From NCBI RefSeq assembly GCF_017599385.1, contig NZ_JAGFPK010000001.1:2183541-2247540 (forward strand): DNA of 64,000 nt, in the 5' to 3' direction. Below are positions 43,301 to 52,166 of this stretch, one piece after another; within the stretch, counting starts at the first letter, position 1; each line of letters begins with the position of its first letter. Under the pieces are notes generated by a model. The model was not told where the DNA came from and did no database searches. It saw nothing but the letters and a program-made list of their open reading frames with translations. The translations under genes were made by a program, and so were the position numbers. This DNA comes from Ciceribacter sp. L1K22. Its GTDB lineage: Bacteria; Pseudomonadota; Alphaproteobacteria; Rhizobiales; Rhizobiaceae.

Positions 43301-43874
43301 CAACCTGCTCGGCGAGGAACAGTCCGGTCATATCAAGGAAGTCGGCTTCGAACTTTACCAGCAGATGCTGGAGGAGGCGGTCGCCGAGGTGAAGGGCATC
43401 GATGAGGTTCACGATACGGGCTGGTCGCCACAGATCTCGGTCGGCACCTCGGTTATGATACCCGACGATTATGTCCCGGATCTCCATCTGCGCATGGCGC
43501 TCTACCGTCGTCTCGGCGAGCTCACCGACCTCAACGAGATCGACGGGTTCGGCGCCGAGATGATCGACCGCTTCGGCCCGCTTCCGCCCGAGGTCCAGAG
43601 CCTTTTGAAGGTCGTCTACGTCAAGGCGCTCTGCCGCAAGGCCAATGTGGAGAAGCTCGACGCCGGCCCCAAGGGCGTCGTGGTGCAGTTCCGCAACAAG
43701 GAGTTCCCGAACCCGGCTGCCCTGGTCGGCTACATCGCCAAACAGGGCACCATGGCGAAGATCCGTCCCGACCAGAGCGTGTTCCTCACCCGCGACCTGC
43801 CGACACCGGAAAAGCGGCTAGCGGGTGCTGCCATGGTGATGACTCAGCTCGCGGAATTGGCGACCGTTAAGTAG
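40356..43874 (+). CDS. mfd: Transcription-repair coupling factor Mfd
   Basis: 1172 residues, normal length. Order of parts: UvrB-like N-terminal region (PAWDCLPYDRVSPS and the later RGGILDVFVPGSEEPVRLDFFG), the RNA-polymerase interaction domain (GSIVVHAEHGIGRFVGLQ), then the RecG-like translocase with Walker A GDVGFGKTE (654-662), DEEQ (755-758) and QLRGRVGRS, and the C-terminal TRCF autoinhibitory domain. It displaces stalled RNA polymerase and recruits UvrA, encoded about 12 kb away here. GGAG precedes ATG 40356; overlaps sdhE by 11 bp. Confidence 0.97.
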   Translation: MAADMIRFLDTKVVSDVGVPLTLSNVQQGMDAFLLAELAREGRSIAYIVSDGQRLADVEQLLGFAAPEIPVLTLPAWDCLPYDRVSPSHDVSARRLAALGGLIARAKKPHPAIVLVTVNAMLQKLAPADLIESLSFSARPGNQVRMDDIAARLERNGFERVATVREVGEYAVRGGILDVFVPGSEEPVRLDFFGDTLESIRSFDPASQRTTGQVRSLDLNPMSEVTLTPETIGRFRKNYLSLFGAATRDDALYAAVSEGRRYAGMEHWLPLFYDGMQTAFDYLDGFTFVTDHTVREAAEERAKLIRDYYEARLSAGEGGKGHLGQGAPYKPVPPEHLYLGSGQFGRLLDSVNPVRLTPFVEHDGAGRRVVELAARQSPRWAKTALEENDGARVNVFEQAVKFIAEKRASGTKVLISGWSEGSLDRLLQVLNEHGLEKLKPVAALKDLDTLKKGEAATAVLSLEAGFEADGILVIGEQDILGDRMVRRSKRRKRAADFISEVTALEEGSIVVHAEHGIGRFVGLQTIEAAGAPHACLELRYADDAKLFLPVENIDLLSRYGSDGSDAQLDKLGGGAWQMRKAKLKKRLLDMAGALIRVAAERMTRTAPVLTTQEGLYDEFAARFPYDETEDQMNAIDAVRSDLGAGRPMDRLVCGDVGFGKTEVALRAAFVAAMNGIQVAVVVPTTLLARQHFKTFSERFRGLPVRIQQASRLVGTKELNLVKKELAEGKTDIVVGTHALLGTGVQFANLGLLIIDEEQHFGVKHKERLKELKSDVHVLTLSATPIPRTLQLAMTGVRELSLITTPPVDRMAVRTFISPFDPLVIRETLMREHYRGGQSFYVCPRLADLPEIQAFLQSDVPELKVAVAHGQMPASELEDIMNAFYDGRYDVLLSTTIVESGLDVPTANTMIVHRADMFGLAQLYQLRGRVGRSKVRAFALLTLPVNKMLTQTAERRLKVLQSLDTLGAGFQLASHDLDIRGAGNLLGEEQSGHIKEVGFELYQQMLEEAVAEVKGIDEVHDTGWSPQISVGTSVMIPDDYVPDLHLRMALYRRLGELTDLNEIDGFGAEMIDRFGPLPPEVQSLLKVVYVKALCRKANVEKLDAGPKGVVVQFRNKEFPNPAALVGYIAKQGTMAKIRPDQSVFLTRDLPTPEKRLAGAAMVMTQLAELATVK

Positions 43875-43931
43875 GATGACCGGCACGACATCGCTCGGAC
43901 AACATTCAGCTCAGGCACGCGCTCGTGCGTG

Positions 43932-44867
43932 TTAGGCGTCGTCCGTCTCCGGCTTGATTGCCAGCGCCGCTTCTCCCTTGCCCGCCACCGGCGGGGGAAG
44001 CGGTACGCCGCGGGTGCGTTCGCGCGACAGCGTCAGCAGTCCCGAGCCGATGATAAGGGCGATGCCGACAAGCATCGGCGTATCGATCCTGTCGCCAAAC
44101 ATCAGATAGCCTAAGGCGATCGCCCACAGCATCTGGCTGTACTGGATCGGTCCCACAATGGCGGCCGGGGCGTAGAACGAGGCATACATCAGGAGGATGT
44201 TGCCGACCGCCCCGAGAATTCCGTAGCCGGCGAGGTAAAGCCATTCCTCGCCTGTCGGGTTGCGGTATTCCGGCAGCATGGCCAGCCCGCAGATGATGAG
44301 GCCGCCGAGCAGCCCGGCGCCATAGAGCGAGATGTTTTTTTCCTGCGGCCCGATCGCCCGGTATATGATGATCGACACTGCACCGCTGAGGCCGCCGAAG
44401 ACGGCGCCGACGTGACCGATCGACAATTCCCGGAATCCCGGCCGCAGGACGACCAGCACGCCGAGAAAGCCGATCAGCACGGCGCTCCACCGTTTGAGGC
44501 CGACGCTCTCCTTCAGGAAAACGACCGACATGATTGTCACGAACGACGGCAGCAGGAAGATCAGGCAGAAGGCCTCGGCCATCGACAGGTGCGTGAAGGC
44601 GGTCACGCTGCCGATGATGCCGGCTCCTGCCGAGAAAAACCGCAGGATCCAGAGCGGGCGGTTGGTGGTCCTGAAAATGTCGCGCCAGCTGTCGCCGCGC
44701 TTCATCAGGAAAGGCAGGGCGAAAATGCCAAACACGGCACCGAAAAAACCCGATTCGTAGGGACTTATCCCGCCTTCGATGAGTTTGACGCAGGCATCGC
44801 TGATCGAATAGGCGGCAAAGGCCACGAAGGCGACCACAATGCCCTTGAAGACGGTGTCGGAGCGCAA
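43932..44867 (-). CDS. EamA-family (DMT superfamily) transporter
   Basis: 311 residues, about ten helices in two EamA repeats. The first repeat ends FLKESVGLKRWSAVLIGFLGV and the second ends with a matching FGDRIDTPMLVGIALIIGSG, the duplicated family signature. Likely an inner-membrane exporter of metabolites; substrate unknown. Convergent with mfd. Confidence 0.88.
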   Translation of the reverse strand: MRSDTVFKGIVVAFVAFAAYSISDACVKLIEGGISPYESGFFGAVFGIFALPFLMKRGDSWRDIFRTTNRPLWILRFFSAGAGIIGSVTAFTHLSMAEAFCLIFLLPSFVTIMSVVFLKESVGLKRWSAVLIGFLGVLVVLRPGFRELSIGHVGAVFGGLSGAVSIIIYRAIGPQEKNISLYGAGLLGGLIICGLAMLPEYRNPTGEEWLYLAGYGILGAVGNILLMYASFYAPAAIVGPIQYSQMLWAIALGYLMFGDRIDTPMLVGIALIIGSGLLTLSRERTRGVPLPPPVAGKGEAALAIKPETDDA

Positions 44868-44925
44868 GGCGGAAGAATCCTGAGCGGGGGCGGGAGCCGA
44901 TGCTTAGGATCGTTTGTGACCGAAA

Positions 44926-45597
44926 TCAATTCAGTTTGTTGAGAGCCTGCAGCTTCTCGCGCGCCAGTTCGCGAAAAGCGCTGACCAGGACCTCGACCGG
45001 CTGGGCGCCACTCACCGCGTATTGCTGGTCGAGGATGAAGAAAGGCACGCCTGATACACCCATGCGCTGCGCGGCGTCGATCTCCGAAACGACATGGTCT
45101 TTGTCCGCGTCGGTGGAGAGCAGTCTGCTGACCAGCGCCTCGTCCATGCCGGCTTCTCTGGCGACATCGATCAGAACCCGATGATCCCCGACATTGCGCC
45201 CCTCTTCGAAATTGGCTTTGAACAGGCCTGCGACGACGGCAGCCTGCACATCGCGATTTTCCTGTCCGGCCCAGTGGATCAGCCGATGCGCGTCAAGCGT
45301 ATTGGGACCGACCTTGATCGCTCCGAAATCGAAGGTGATGCCGACGTCGCGCCCGAGCGACGTCAGCTGCTCGTGCGCCCGGTCCATATTGGCCTTGCCG
45401 CCAAGCTTCTTCGCGAGTTCCGTCTGGTGGTCGACGCCTTCCGAAGGATAGTCGGGATTGAGACGATAGGGTCGCCAGTTGACGTCGATCCCGATTTCGT
45501 CCTGCACTTCGGCGATGGCGAGGTCGAGCCGCGCCTTCCCGAGATAGCACCAGGGGCACACGACGTCTGAGACGATGTCGATCGTAATGCGGGCCAT
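44926..45597 (-). CDS. DsbA-family oxidoreductase (FrnE-like)
   Basis: 223 residues with a thioredoxin-like fold. The active-site motif CPWC follows the first strand (IDIVSDVVCPWCYLG), and the cis-Pro loop is GVSGVPFFILDQQYAVSGAQP. No signal peptide, so cytoplasmic. Members include FrnE, linked to oxidative-stress resistance or polyketide modification; the actual substrate is unknown. ATG 45597 chosen (AAGGACA upstream); the longer open frame upstream has no homology. Confidence 0.9.
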   Translation of the reverse strand: MARITIDIVSDVVCPWCYLGKARLDLAIAEVQDEIGIDVNWRPYRLNPDYPSEGVDHQTELAKKLGGKANMDRAHEQLTSLGRDVGITFDFGAIKVGPNTLDAHRLIHWAGQENRDVQAAVVAGLFKANFEEGRNVGDHRVLIDVAREAGMDEALVSRLLSTDADKDHVVSEIDAAQRMGVSGVPFFILDQQYAVSGAQPVEVLVSAFRELAREKLQALNKLN

Positions 45598-45705
45598 GGC
45601 GGTGTCCTTTCCGGTTGGCGCGGAGTGTCGCGCAGTTGGACGCGACTTAGGGCCTGTGGCGCCGGCTTTCAACCAGGCATCTTTCGGTAACTGCCCCGCA
45701 CCGTT

Positions 45706-47508
45706 TCACTGCGCGCGCGTATCAAACCAGGTCGGTAGTTGATAACCGTAAAGCGGCGTCGTCTCGGGCCGACCGATATGCTTCCAGCGGGCCACCCACT
45801 GTTCCCCGACATGATAGAGGGGCACGACGTAGTGCCCGTCGACCAGCAACCGGTCGTAGGCCCGCACCGCCGCCTCGAAATCCTCCATGCTGCGGGCGTT
45901 GACCAGCGCGTCGATCATGCGGTCGACATCCGGATCGGCGACCCCGGCATAGTTGAAGCTGCCCTGCGCGTCCTTCGACGCCGAGCCCCACCGGTTGATC
46001 TGTTCGGCCCCCGGCGACAGCGAGGACGTATAGGCCTTGACGATCACGTCATAGTCGAAGCTGTTCGAACGCGCCTGGTACTGCGCATCGTCGACGGTGC
46101 GGATCGTCATGTCGATGCCAATCAGCGCCAGCGTCCGCTGATAGGCGAGCGCCATCTTCTCCTGTCCGGCATTCTGGGTCATCACCTCGAAGGTGAGCGG
46201 CTTGCCTGCCGCATCGACCATCTTGCCGCCCTGGATTTTGTAGCCTGTCTCAGTCAGGAGGCTGACCACCTGTCGCAGCACCTTGCGGTCGGTGCCGGAG
46301 CCGTCCGTCGCCGGCATGGTATAGGTCCCCGCGAGGATCGCCGGATCGATCCGATCCTTGGCGGGACCAAGAAGGGCGAGCTCTCGTTCGTCGGCGGCAT
46401 TCCCATAGGCACCGAGCGCCGAATTCTGCCAGAAGCTATGCGTACGATTGAAGGCGTTGTTGTACAGGTTCTTGTTGATCCAGTCGAAATCGAGCGCCAG
46501 CGACAATGCCTCGCGCACCTTTTCATCGGCGAACAGCGGCCGCCGGACATTGAAGACGAAGCCGAGCATGCCGGAGGGCAGGCCGGGCTGGAACTCCTCC
46601 TTCACAACGTCTCCGTTCGTCACCGCAGGAAAGTCGTAGGCGCGTTCCCAATGGTTGGAATCGCCATCCGGATAGACGTCGACATCACCCTTCTTAAAGG
46701 CTTCGAACAGGGTCGAATCCTGCAGGAAGTAGGTCACCGAAATCTCGTCATAATTGTCGAATCCGACCTTGGACGGAATGTCCTTGCCCCAGTAGTTTGG
46801 GTCGCGCTCGTATGTAATGCGCTCTCCGGGCCGGATCGCCTTGATCTTGTAGGGACCTGAACCGACAGGAACTTCCAGCGATGTCTGGTCGAAGGTCGCA
46901 GGATCGATCGCGTGCTGCGGCAGGATCGGCGACATGGCGATGATCAGCGGGGTTTCCCGGTTGGCCTTGTCGTTGAAGGTGAAGCGGACGCTGTTTTCGC
47001 CAACCTTTTCCATCTTGTCCACGACCGCCAGGCGGCGGTTATACGGAGGACGGCCCTTTTCCTGGAGCAGGTTGAACGAGAAGATGACGTCCTCGGCCGT
47101 CACCGGCTTGCCGTCATGCCAGCGTGCCTTCGGGTTCAGGTTGAACTGGATGAAGGTGCGGTCGTCATCCCATTCGACGCTTTCGGCCAGCAGTCCGTAG
47201 AGCGAGAAGGGCTCGTCGGACGAGCGGGTCATCAGCGACTCGTAGAAAAGGTTTCCGTATTCCGGATCCCAGATGCCGCGTGCCGTGGTTCGCATCCCCT
47301 TGAGGACAAACGAATTCAGACTGTCGAACGTGCCGACGACACCGTAGGAAATCTTGCCGCCCTTTTTCACGGTGGGATCGACATAGGGAAAATGCGTGTA
47401 GCTGGCAGGGAGCGCCGGTTCGCCGTGCATGGCAATGCCGTGAACCGGTTCCGCTGAAGCCATGGCGGGGAATGTCAGCAGGACAGCTAGGGCCAGTAAG
47501 CGACGCAA
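45706..47508 (-). CDS. Extracellular solute-binding protein, YejA-like (SBP family 5)
   Basis: 600 residues with a signal peptide (1-19, cleavage after AMASA). The family 5 oligopeptide-binding core is visible in PKARWHDGKPVTAEDVIFSFN, GSGPYKIKAIRPGERITYERDPNYWG and FNVRRPLFADEKVREALSLALDFDW, closest in style to YejA (microcin C/peptide uptake). The yejBEF permease and ATPase genes normally paired with it are not adjacent, so it is an orphan or works with a system elsewhere. Confidence 0.9.
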   Translation of the reverse strand: MRRLLALAVLLTFPAMASAEPVHGIAMHGEPALPASYTHFPYVDPTVKKGGKISYGVVGTFDSLNSFVLKGMRTTARGIWDPEYGNLFYESLMTRSSDEPFSLYGLLAESVEWDDDRTFIQFNLNPKARWHDGKPVTAEDVIFSFNLLQEKGRPPYNRRLAVVDKMEKVGENSVRFTFNDKANRETPLIIAMSPILPQHAIDPATFDQTSLEVPVGSGPYKIKAIRPGERITYERDPNYWGKDIPSKVGFDNYDEISVTYFLQDSTLFEAFKKGDVDVYPDGDSNHWERAYDFPAVTNGDVVKEEFQPGLPSGMLGFVFNVRRPLFADEKVREALSLALDFDWINKNLYNNAFNRTHSFWQNSALGAYGNAADERELALLGPAKDRIDPAILAGTYTMPATDGSGTDRKVLRQVVSLLTETGYKIQGGKMVDAAGKPLTFEVMTQNAGQEKMALAYQRTLALIGIDMTIRTVDDAQYQARSNSFDYDVIVKAYTSSLSPGAEQINRWGSASKDAQGSFNYAGVADPDVDRMIDALVNARSMEDFEAAVRAYDRLLVDGHYVVPLYHVGEQWVARWKHIGRPETTPLYGYQLPTWFDTRAQ

Positions 47509-47770
47509 GGGAACCTCTCCTCATGGATCCGACTCAATCGCCGCGTAAACTAACATGAATGTGGCCCGTTTGAAGGCTTTCGGGGGAATCCTTGCCAGCC
47601 TTGGACGAAAGAAAAGCTGGATATTCCGGCCGCTGCGATGTAACAGGTTGAGCCGAACGGCCCGGGTCATGCATTTGCCTCATTTGCACGACAGGTCACG
47701 GAGGACGCCGGCCGAAACCATTTGAATTGCCGAAAGGCTGTTCCGCCGGATTTCAGGAGACGAATTTCGT

Positions 47771-48406
47771 ATGTTTGAGAAAATGACCCCTTCGATGCGG
47801 ATGGGATTGTCCGCGCTCGCTTTTGCCTTCGCCGCAGGCGCTGCACCGGTCGCCACGGCCCAGGAAGCGGTTCCTGCCGGAGCTCCGCCGCAGGGCTGGT
47901 TCAAGACCTGCTCGAAGCAGGAAGAGTCCGATGTCTGCGTCGTCCAGAATCAGGTCATCGCCCAGAACGGCCAGCTTATCACGGCCGTCGGCCTCATCTC
48001 GCTCGAGGGCAAGGTAAACCGCAAGATTCTTCAGGTGACGGTGCCGTCTGCACGTCTGATCCCGCCGGGCATCGGCATGCAGATCGACGGTGGCAATGTC
48101 CAGAAGATCGACTATGCCGTATGCCTTCCGGATCGCTGCACGGCTGAAATTCCGTTGACTGACGCCATTATCGCAAGCCTGAAGAAGGGCGGCGAGGTCG
48201 TCTTCACCTCCATCAACGTTCGCCGCGCGCCGAACCCGATCAAGATTTCCCTGTCCGGTTTCACTGGCGCATACGACGGCGAGGCGATCACGCAGAACCA
48301 GGCTGAAGAGCGCCAGCGTCTGCTGCAGGAACAGATGCAGAAAAAGGCCGAGGAAAGCCGCAAGGCTCTCGAGCAGGCCCAGGATGCGGCCAAGCAGGGT
48401 CAGTAA
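47771..48406 (+). CDS. Invasion-associated locus B (IalB) family protein
   Basis: 211 residues. Signal peptide 1-30 (PVATA before QEA). The IalB domain has paired cysteines in FKTCSKQEESDVCVV and YAVCLPDRC, consistent with periplasmic disulfides. The C-terminal 35 residues (EERQRLLQEQMQKKAEESRK) form a charged helix, probably a coiled coil. In Bartonella and Brucella, IalB affects erythrocyte invasion, but homologs are widespread in non-pathogenic Rhizobiales, so an envelope role is all that can be inferred. Confidence 0.9.
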   Translation: MFEKMTPSMRMGLSALAFAFAAGAAPVATAQEAVPAGAPPQGWFKTCSKQEESDVCVVQNQVIAQNGQLITAVGLISLEGKVNRKILQVTVPSARLIPPGIGMQIDGGNVQKIDYAVCLPDRCTAEIPLTDAIIASLKKGGEVVFTSINVRRAPNPIKISLSGFTGAYDGEAITQNQAEERQRLLQEQMQKKAEESRKALEQAQDAAKQGQ

Positions 48407-48426
48407 ACCGATCCGCAAAACCATGA

Positions 48427-48454
48427 AAAGGCCCGGTTGCAGCCGGGCCTTTCT
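48427..48454. terminator. Bidirectional terminator between ialB-like gene and hspQ
   Basis: AAAGGCCCGG and CCGGGCCTTT pair perfectly around TTGCAG, giving a GC-rich stem flanked by A-run and T-run. It can therefore serve both convergent genes. Confidence 0.88.
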
Positions 48455-48477
48455 GCATTGAGGGTAGTTATGCAAGG

Positions 48478-48807
48478 TCAGTGGGCGAAGTTTGCCTTCG
48501 GCTTGTAGCGGCCAGCCTGTTCCATCACGAAGATCCTGTTGATCTGTGCGTTCCGGAGGGGCAAGGCGCTGTCATCGCGCTCCAGGTTCTGCTCCGAGAC
48601 ATAGGCGACGTATTCGCTCTCGTCGTTTTCCGCCAGAAGGTGGTAGAAGGGCTGATCCTTGCTCGGTCGGATTTCCGCCGGGATCGAATTCCACCATTCT
48701 TCGGTGCTGGCAAACTCCGGGTCCACGTCGAACACGACGCCGCGGAACGGAAAGACCTTGTGTCGTACGACGTCCCCGATGCCAAATTTTGCGTTGCGTT
48801 GTTTCAT
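48478..48807 (-). CDS. hspQ: Heat shock protein HspQ
   Basis: 109-residue HspQ (YccV) protein. The conserved core KFGIGDVVRHKVFPFRGVVFDVDPEF and the following WWNSIP and PFYHLLAE segments are intact. In enterobacteria HspQ binds hemimethylated oriC DNA and is a specificity-enhancing factor for Lon protease. A possible heat-shock sigma-factor promoter lies just upstream, consistent with its name. Confidence 0.94.
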   Translation of the reverse strand: MKQRNAKFGIGDVVRHKVFPFRGVVFDVDPEFASTEEWWNSIPAEIRPSKDQPFYHLLAENDESEYVAYVSEQNLERDDSALPLRNAQINRIFVMEQAGRYKPKANFAH

Positions 48808-48830
48808 GGTTGCCTTCCTTTCCCTGCATT

Positions 48831-48859
48831 ATTTGGGAAAGACGCAACCATACATCAAG
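48831..48859 (-). promoter_or_regulatory. hspQ: Candidate RpoH (sigma-32) promoter of hspQ
   Basis: On the minus strand, CTTGAT (48859-48854) and CCCAAAT (48837-48831) are separated by 16 nt and sit 24 nt before the hspQ start. They approximate the heat-shock elements CTTGAA and CCCCATnT. Match is imperfect. Confidence 0.4.
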
Positions 48860-49802
48860 GCTTTACGATCGGTTTTGTCGTCGAACCGTCATATCTGCCC
48901 GACCGCCGGGAGGCGATGATCAGTCCGCCGGTTACAAGAATAATTCCGGCCGCGTGATGCAGGTGGAACTGCTCGCCCAGAAAGATCACCGCCATGAGGA
49001 TCGAAACCGGTGGCATGAGGTAAAGCGTGATGCCGGCGAAGGCGGGGCCGAACACATGAACCGCATGCTGGAAGCAGTAGAAGGCGGCAAGCGAAGCAAA
49101 GAGGATGATGCCCCCGAGCATCAGCCAGTCATGCCCGCTGTCCGGCATCAGACCGTTGTTGAGCATCTCGTACAGCGCCGGCGGCACGAGCACGACCGCG
49201 CCTGAGATCGCCAGAAGCCCGAACAGGGGTAGCGGTCCCAGCGCGGCCGCGGCCGGATGGCGCAGCGTCAGCGAATAGAGTGCGAAAGCAATCGCCGCCA
49301 CGAGGATGCCGAGATCGCCGACATTGAAGTGGAAGTCCTGCAGTTTCTCAACCGACCCCTCGAAGACGATGACGGCGACGCCCGTGAAGGCGATTGCCAT
49401 ACCCGCCAGTTGCAGGCGTCCGATCGGCTTTCCCAGGAACAGCCACTGGAAGAGGATGATGAAGAGCGACGATGTCGTGTAGATGAGCGTTGCATTTGAC
49501 GCCGTTGTCAGTGTCAGGGCCCAGTAGACGAAGCCACCGCATATCCCCATCCCTAAAACACCGAGCCAGAGCCATATGCCCCAGTGGCTGCGCACGAAGT
49601 CGAGAGCGGCCCGTCGATGAGCAAACACGACAGGCGACATGATGAGCGCGGCTCCGGTCCAGCGAATGAGCGCGGTCGTGAACGGCGCGATCTCGCCGCT
49701 GACGCCCCGGCCGAAAATCAGGTTTGACGAAAAGAACACCGGCGCGAGGAGAAAGAGCAGCCAGTCAAACGCGCGCGGCTGCGCATCGGGGGCAGTTGTC
49801 AT
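48855..49802 (-). CDS. EamA-family (DMT superfamily) transporter
   Basis: 315 residues, ten predicted helices in two EamA repeats (first ending FLGKPIGRLQLAGMAIAFTGV, second ending FLGEQFHLHHAAGIILVTGG). Probable metabolite exporter of unknown substrate. ATG 49802 was preferred because AGGA lies nine bases upstream; ATG 49811 is too close to it. Lies upstream of hspQ with a 47-nt gap. Confidence 0.87.
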   Translation of the reverse strand: MTTAPDAQPRAFDWLLFLLAPVFFSSNLIFGRGVSGEIAPFTTALIRWTGAALIMSPVVFAHRRAALDFVRSHWGIWLWLGVLGMGICGGFVYWALTLTTASNATLIYTTSSLFIILFQWLFLGKPIGRLQLAGMAIAFTGVAVIVFEGSVEKLQDFHFNVGDLGILVAAIAFALYSLTLRHPAAAALGPLPLFGLLAISGAVVLVPPALYEMLNNGLMPDSGHDWLMLGGIILFASLAAFYCFQHAVHVFGPAFAGITLYLMPPVSILMAVIFLGEQFHLHHAAGIILVTGGLIIASRRSGRYDGSTTKPIVKP

Positions 49803-49939
49803 CGTTACCATATCCTGGTCTTCGGGGAAGGCGATCGAGCTGGAAGCTGCGCCAACCTAGCCAAAAACGGTCGGGGGCGGAAGCGGTGTCATCAATTCAG
49901 ACGTAACATTAGAAACTAGTCGCAAATGTTTGGAGCAGA

Positions 49940-49971
49940 AATAAAAATGCCGGCGCCACCCTGGCGCCGGC
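49940..49971 (-). terminator. Rho-independent terminator of glnA
   Basis: Read on the minus strand: GCCGGCGCC-AGGGT-GGCGCCGGC, a 9-bp perfect stem, followed by ATTTTTATTT. Placed 39 nt beyond the glnA stop. Confidence 0.93.
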
Positions 49972-50009
49972 TATGATTGTCTCCACGCAACGTGCGTAGC
50001 TCGGTTTGC

Positions 50010-51419
50010 TTAGACCGAGTAGTACATGTCGTATTCGACCGGATGCGGAGTCATTTCAAAACGCATGACTTCCTGCATCTTCAGTTCGATGAAGGAGTCG
50101 ATCTGGTCGTCGTCGAAAACGCCGCCGGCGGTGAGGAACTTCCGATCCTTGTCGAGGCTCTCCAGAGCTTCGCGCAGCGAGCCGCAGACGGTCGGAATCT
50201 TCTTCAGTTCCTTCGGCGGCAGATCGTAGAGATCCTTGTCCATGGCCTTGCCGGGATGGATCTTGTTCTTGATGCCGTCGAGGCCGGCCATCAGCATGGC
50301 GGCAAAGGCGAGGTAGGGGTTGGCCGTCGGATCCGGGAATCGGACTTCGACGCGCTTGGCCTTCGGATTGGAGCCGAACGGGATGCGGCACGAAGCCGAG
50401 CGGTTGCGGGCCGAATAGGCCAGCAGAACCGGAGCTTCGTAGCCCGGAACCAGACGCTTGTAGGAGTTGGTCGACGGGTTGGTGAAGGCGTTGATCGCCT
50501 TGGCGTGCTTGATGATACCGCCGATGTAGTAGAGGCAGCTTTCTGACAGGCCCGCATATTCGTCACCGGCGAAGGTCGGCTTGCCGTCCTTCCAGATCGA
50601 CTGGTGAACGTGCATGCCCGAGCCGTTGTCGCCGAAGATAGGCTTCGGCATGAAGGTGGCCGTCTTGCCGTAGGCGTTGGCGACCTGATGCACCACGTAC
50701 TTGTAGATCTGCATCTTGTCGGCGTTGCGCACCAGCGTGTCGAACTTGATGCCGAGCTCGTGCTGGGCCGCTGCCACTTCGTGGTGATGCTTTTCGACGA
50801 CGACGCCCATCTCGCCGAGCACGGTCAGCATTTCAGAGCGCATGTCCTGCAGGCTGTCGATCGGCGGGACCGGGAAGTAGCCGCCCTTGACGCGCGGACG
50901 GTGGCCGAGGTTGCCGGTTTCGTAATCCGTGTCGTCGTTCGACGGCAGTTCGGAAGAATCGAGCTTGAAACCCGTGTTGTACGGGTCGGCCTTGTATTTG
51001 ACGTCGTCGAAGACGAAGAACTCGGCTTCCGGGCCGACAAAGACGGTGTCACCGATGCCCGAGGCCTTCAGGTACGCCTCGGCCTTCTTTGCCGTGCCGC
51101 GCGGGTCGCGGTTATAGGCTTCGCCGGAGACCGGATCGAGGATATCGCACATGATGACCATGGTCGACTGGGCGAAGAACGGATCCATGTGAACCGTGGC
51201 CGGATCGGGCATCAGCACCATGTCGGACTCGTTGATGGCTTTCCAGCCGGCGATCGAGGAGCCGTCGAACATCACGCCGTCGGCGAACATGTCCTCGTCG
51301 ACGCAGGTAACGTCCATCGTGACGTGCTGCATCTTGCCCTTCGGATCGGTGAAGCGCAGGTCGACGAACTTGACGTCGTTGTCCTTGATCTGCTTCAGGA
51401 TATCGTTTGCGGTCGTCAT
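50010..51419 (-). CDS. glnA: Glutamine synthetase type I
   Basis: 469 residues, standard GSI length. Seen: the beta-grasp N-terminal region ([19 protein letters not shown]), metal/substrate motifs [11 protein letters not shown] and [13 protein letters not shown], and the adenylylation tyrosine Tyr398 in [10 protein letters not shown]. So activity is expected to be controlled by GlnE adenylylation as well as PII. It condenses ammonia and glutamate to glutamine. AAGGAA precedes the ATG. It follows glnB by 62 nt, the classic alphaproteobacterial glnBA operon. Confidence 0.98.
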   Translation of the reverse strand: MTTANDILKQIKDNDVKFVDLRFTDPKGKMQHVTMDVTCVDEDMFADGVMFDGSSIAGWKAINESDMVLMPDPATVHMDPFFAQSTMVIMCDILDPVSGEAYNRDPRGTAKKAEAYLKASGIGDTVFVGPEAEFFVFDDVKYKADPYNTGFKLDSSELPSNDDTDYETGNLGHRPRVKGGYFPVPPIDSLQDMRSEMLTVLGEMGVVVEKHHHEVAAAQHELGIKFDTLVRNADKMQIYKYVVHQVANAYGKTATFMPKPIFGDNGSGMHVHQSIWKDGKPTFAGDEYAGLSESCLYYIGGIIKHAKAINAFTNPSTNSYKRLVPGYEAPVLLAYSARNRSASCRIPFGSNPKAKRVEVRFPDPTANPYLAFAAMLMAGLDGIKNKIHPGKAMDKDLYDLPPKELKKIPTVCGSLREALESLDKDRKFLTAGGVFDDDQIDSFIELKMQEVMRFEMTPHPVEYDMYYSV

Positions 51420-51481
51420 ATACGTGTTCCTTGGGTGTTAGATGACGATTGTCCCGGACCGTATTTTTGTCCCGGGAAGAG

Positions 51482-52166
<685 letters not shown>

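Noticed and set aside
41634..43487. Long minus-strand open frame opposite mfd
   Set aside because: Shadow of mfd codon bias, with low-complexity His/Arg/Asp-rich translation and no motifs.
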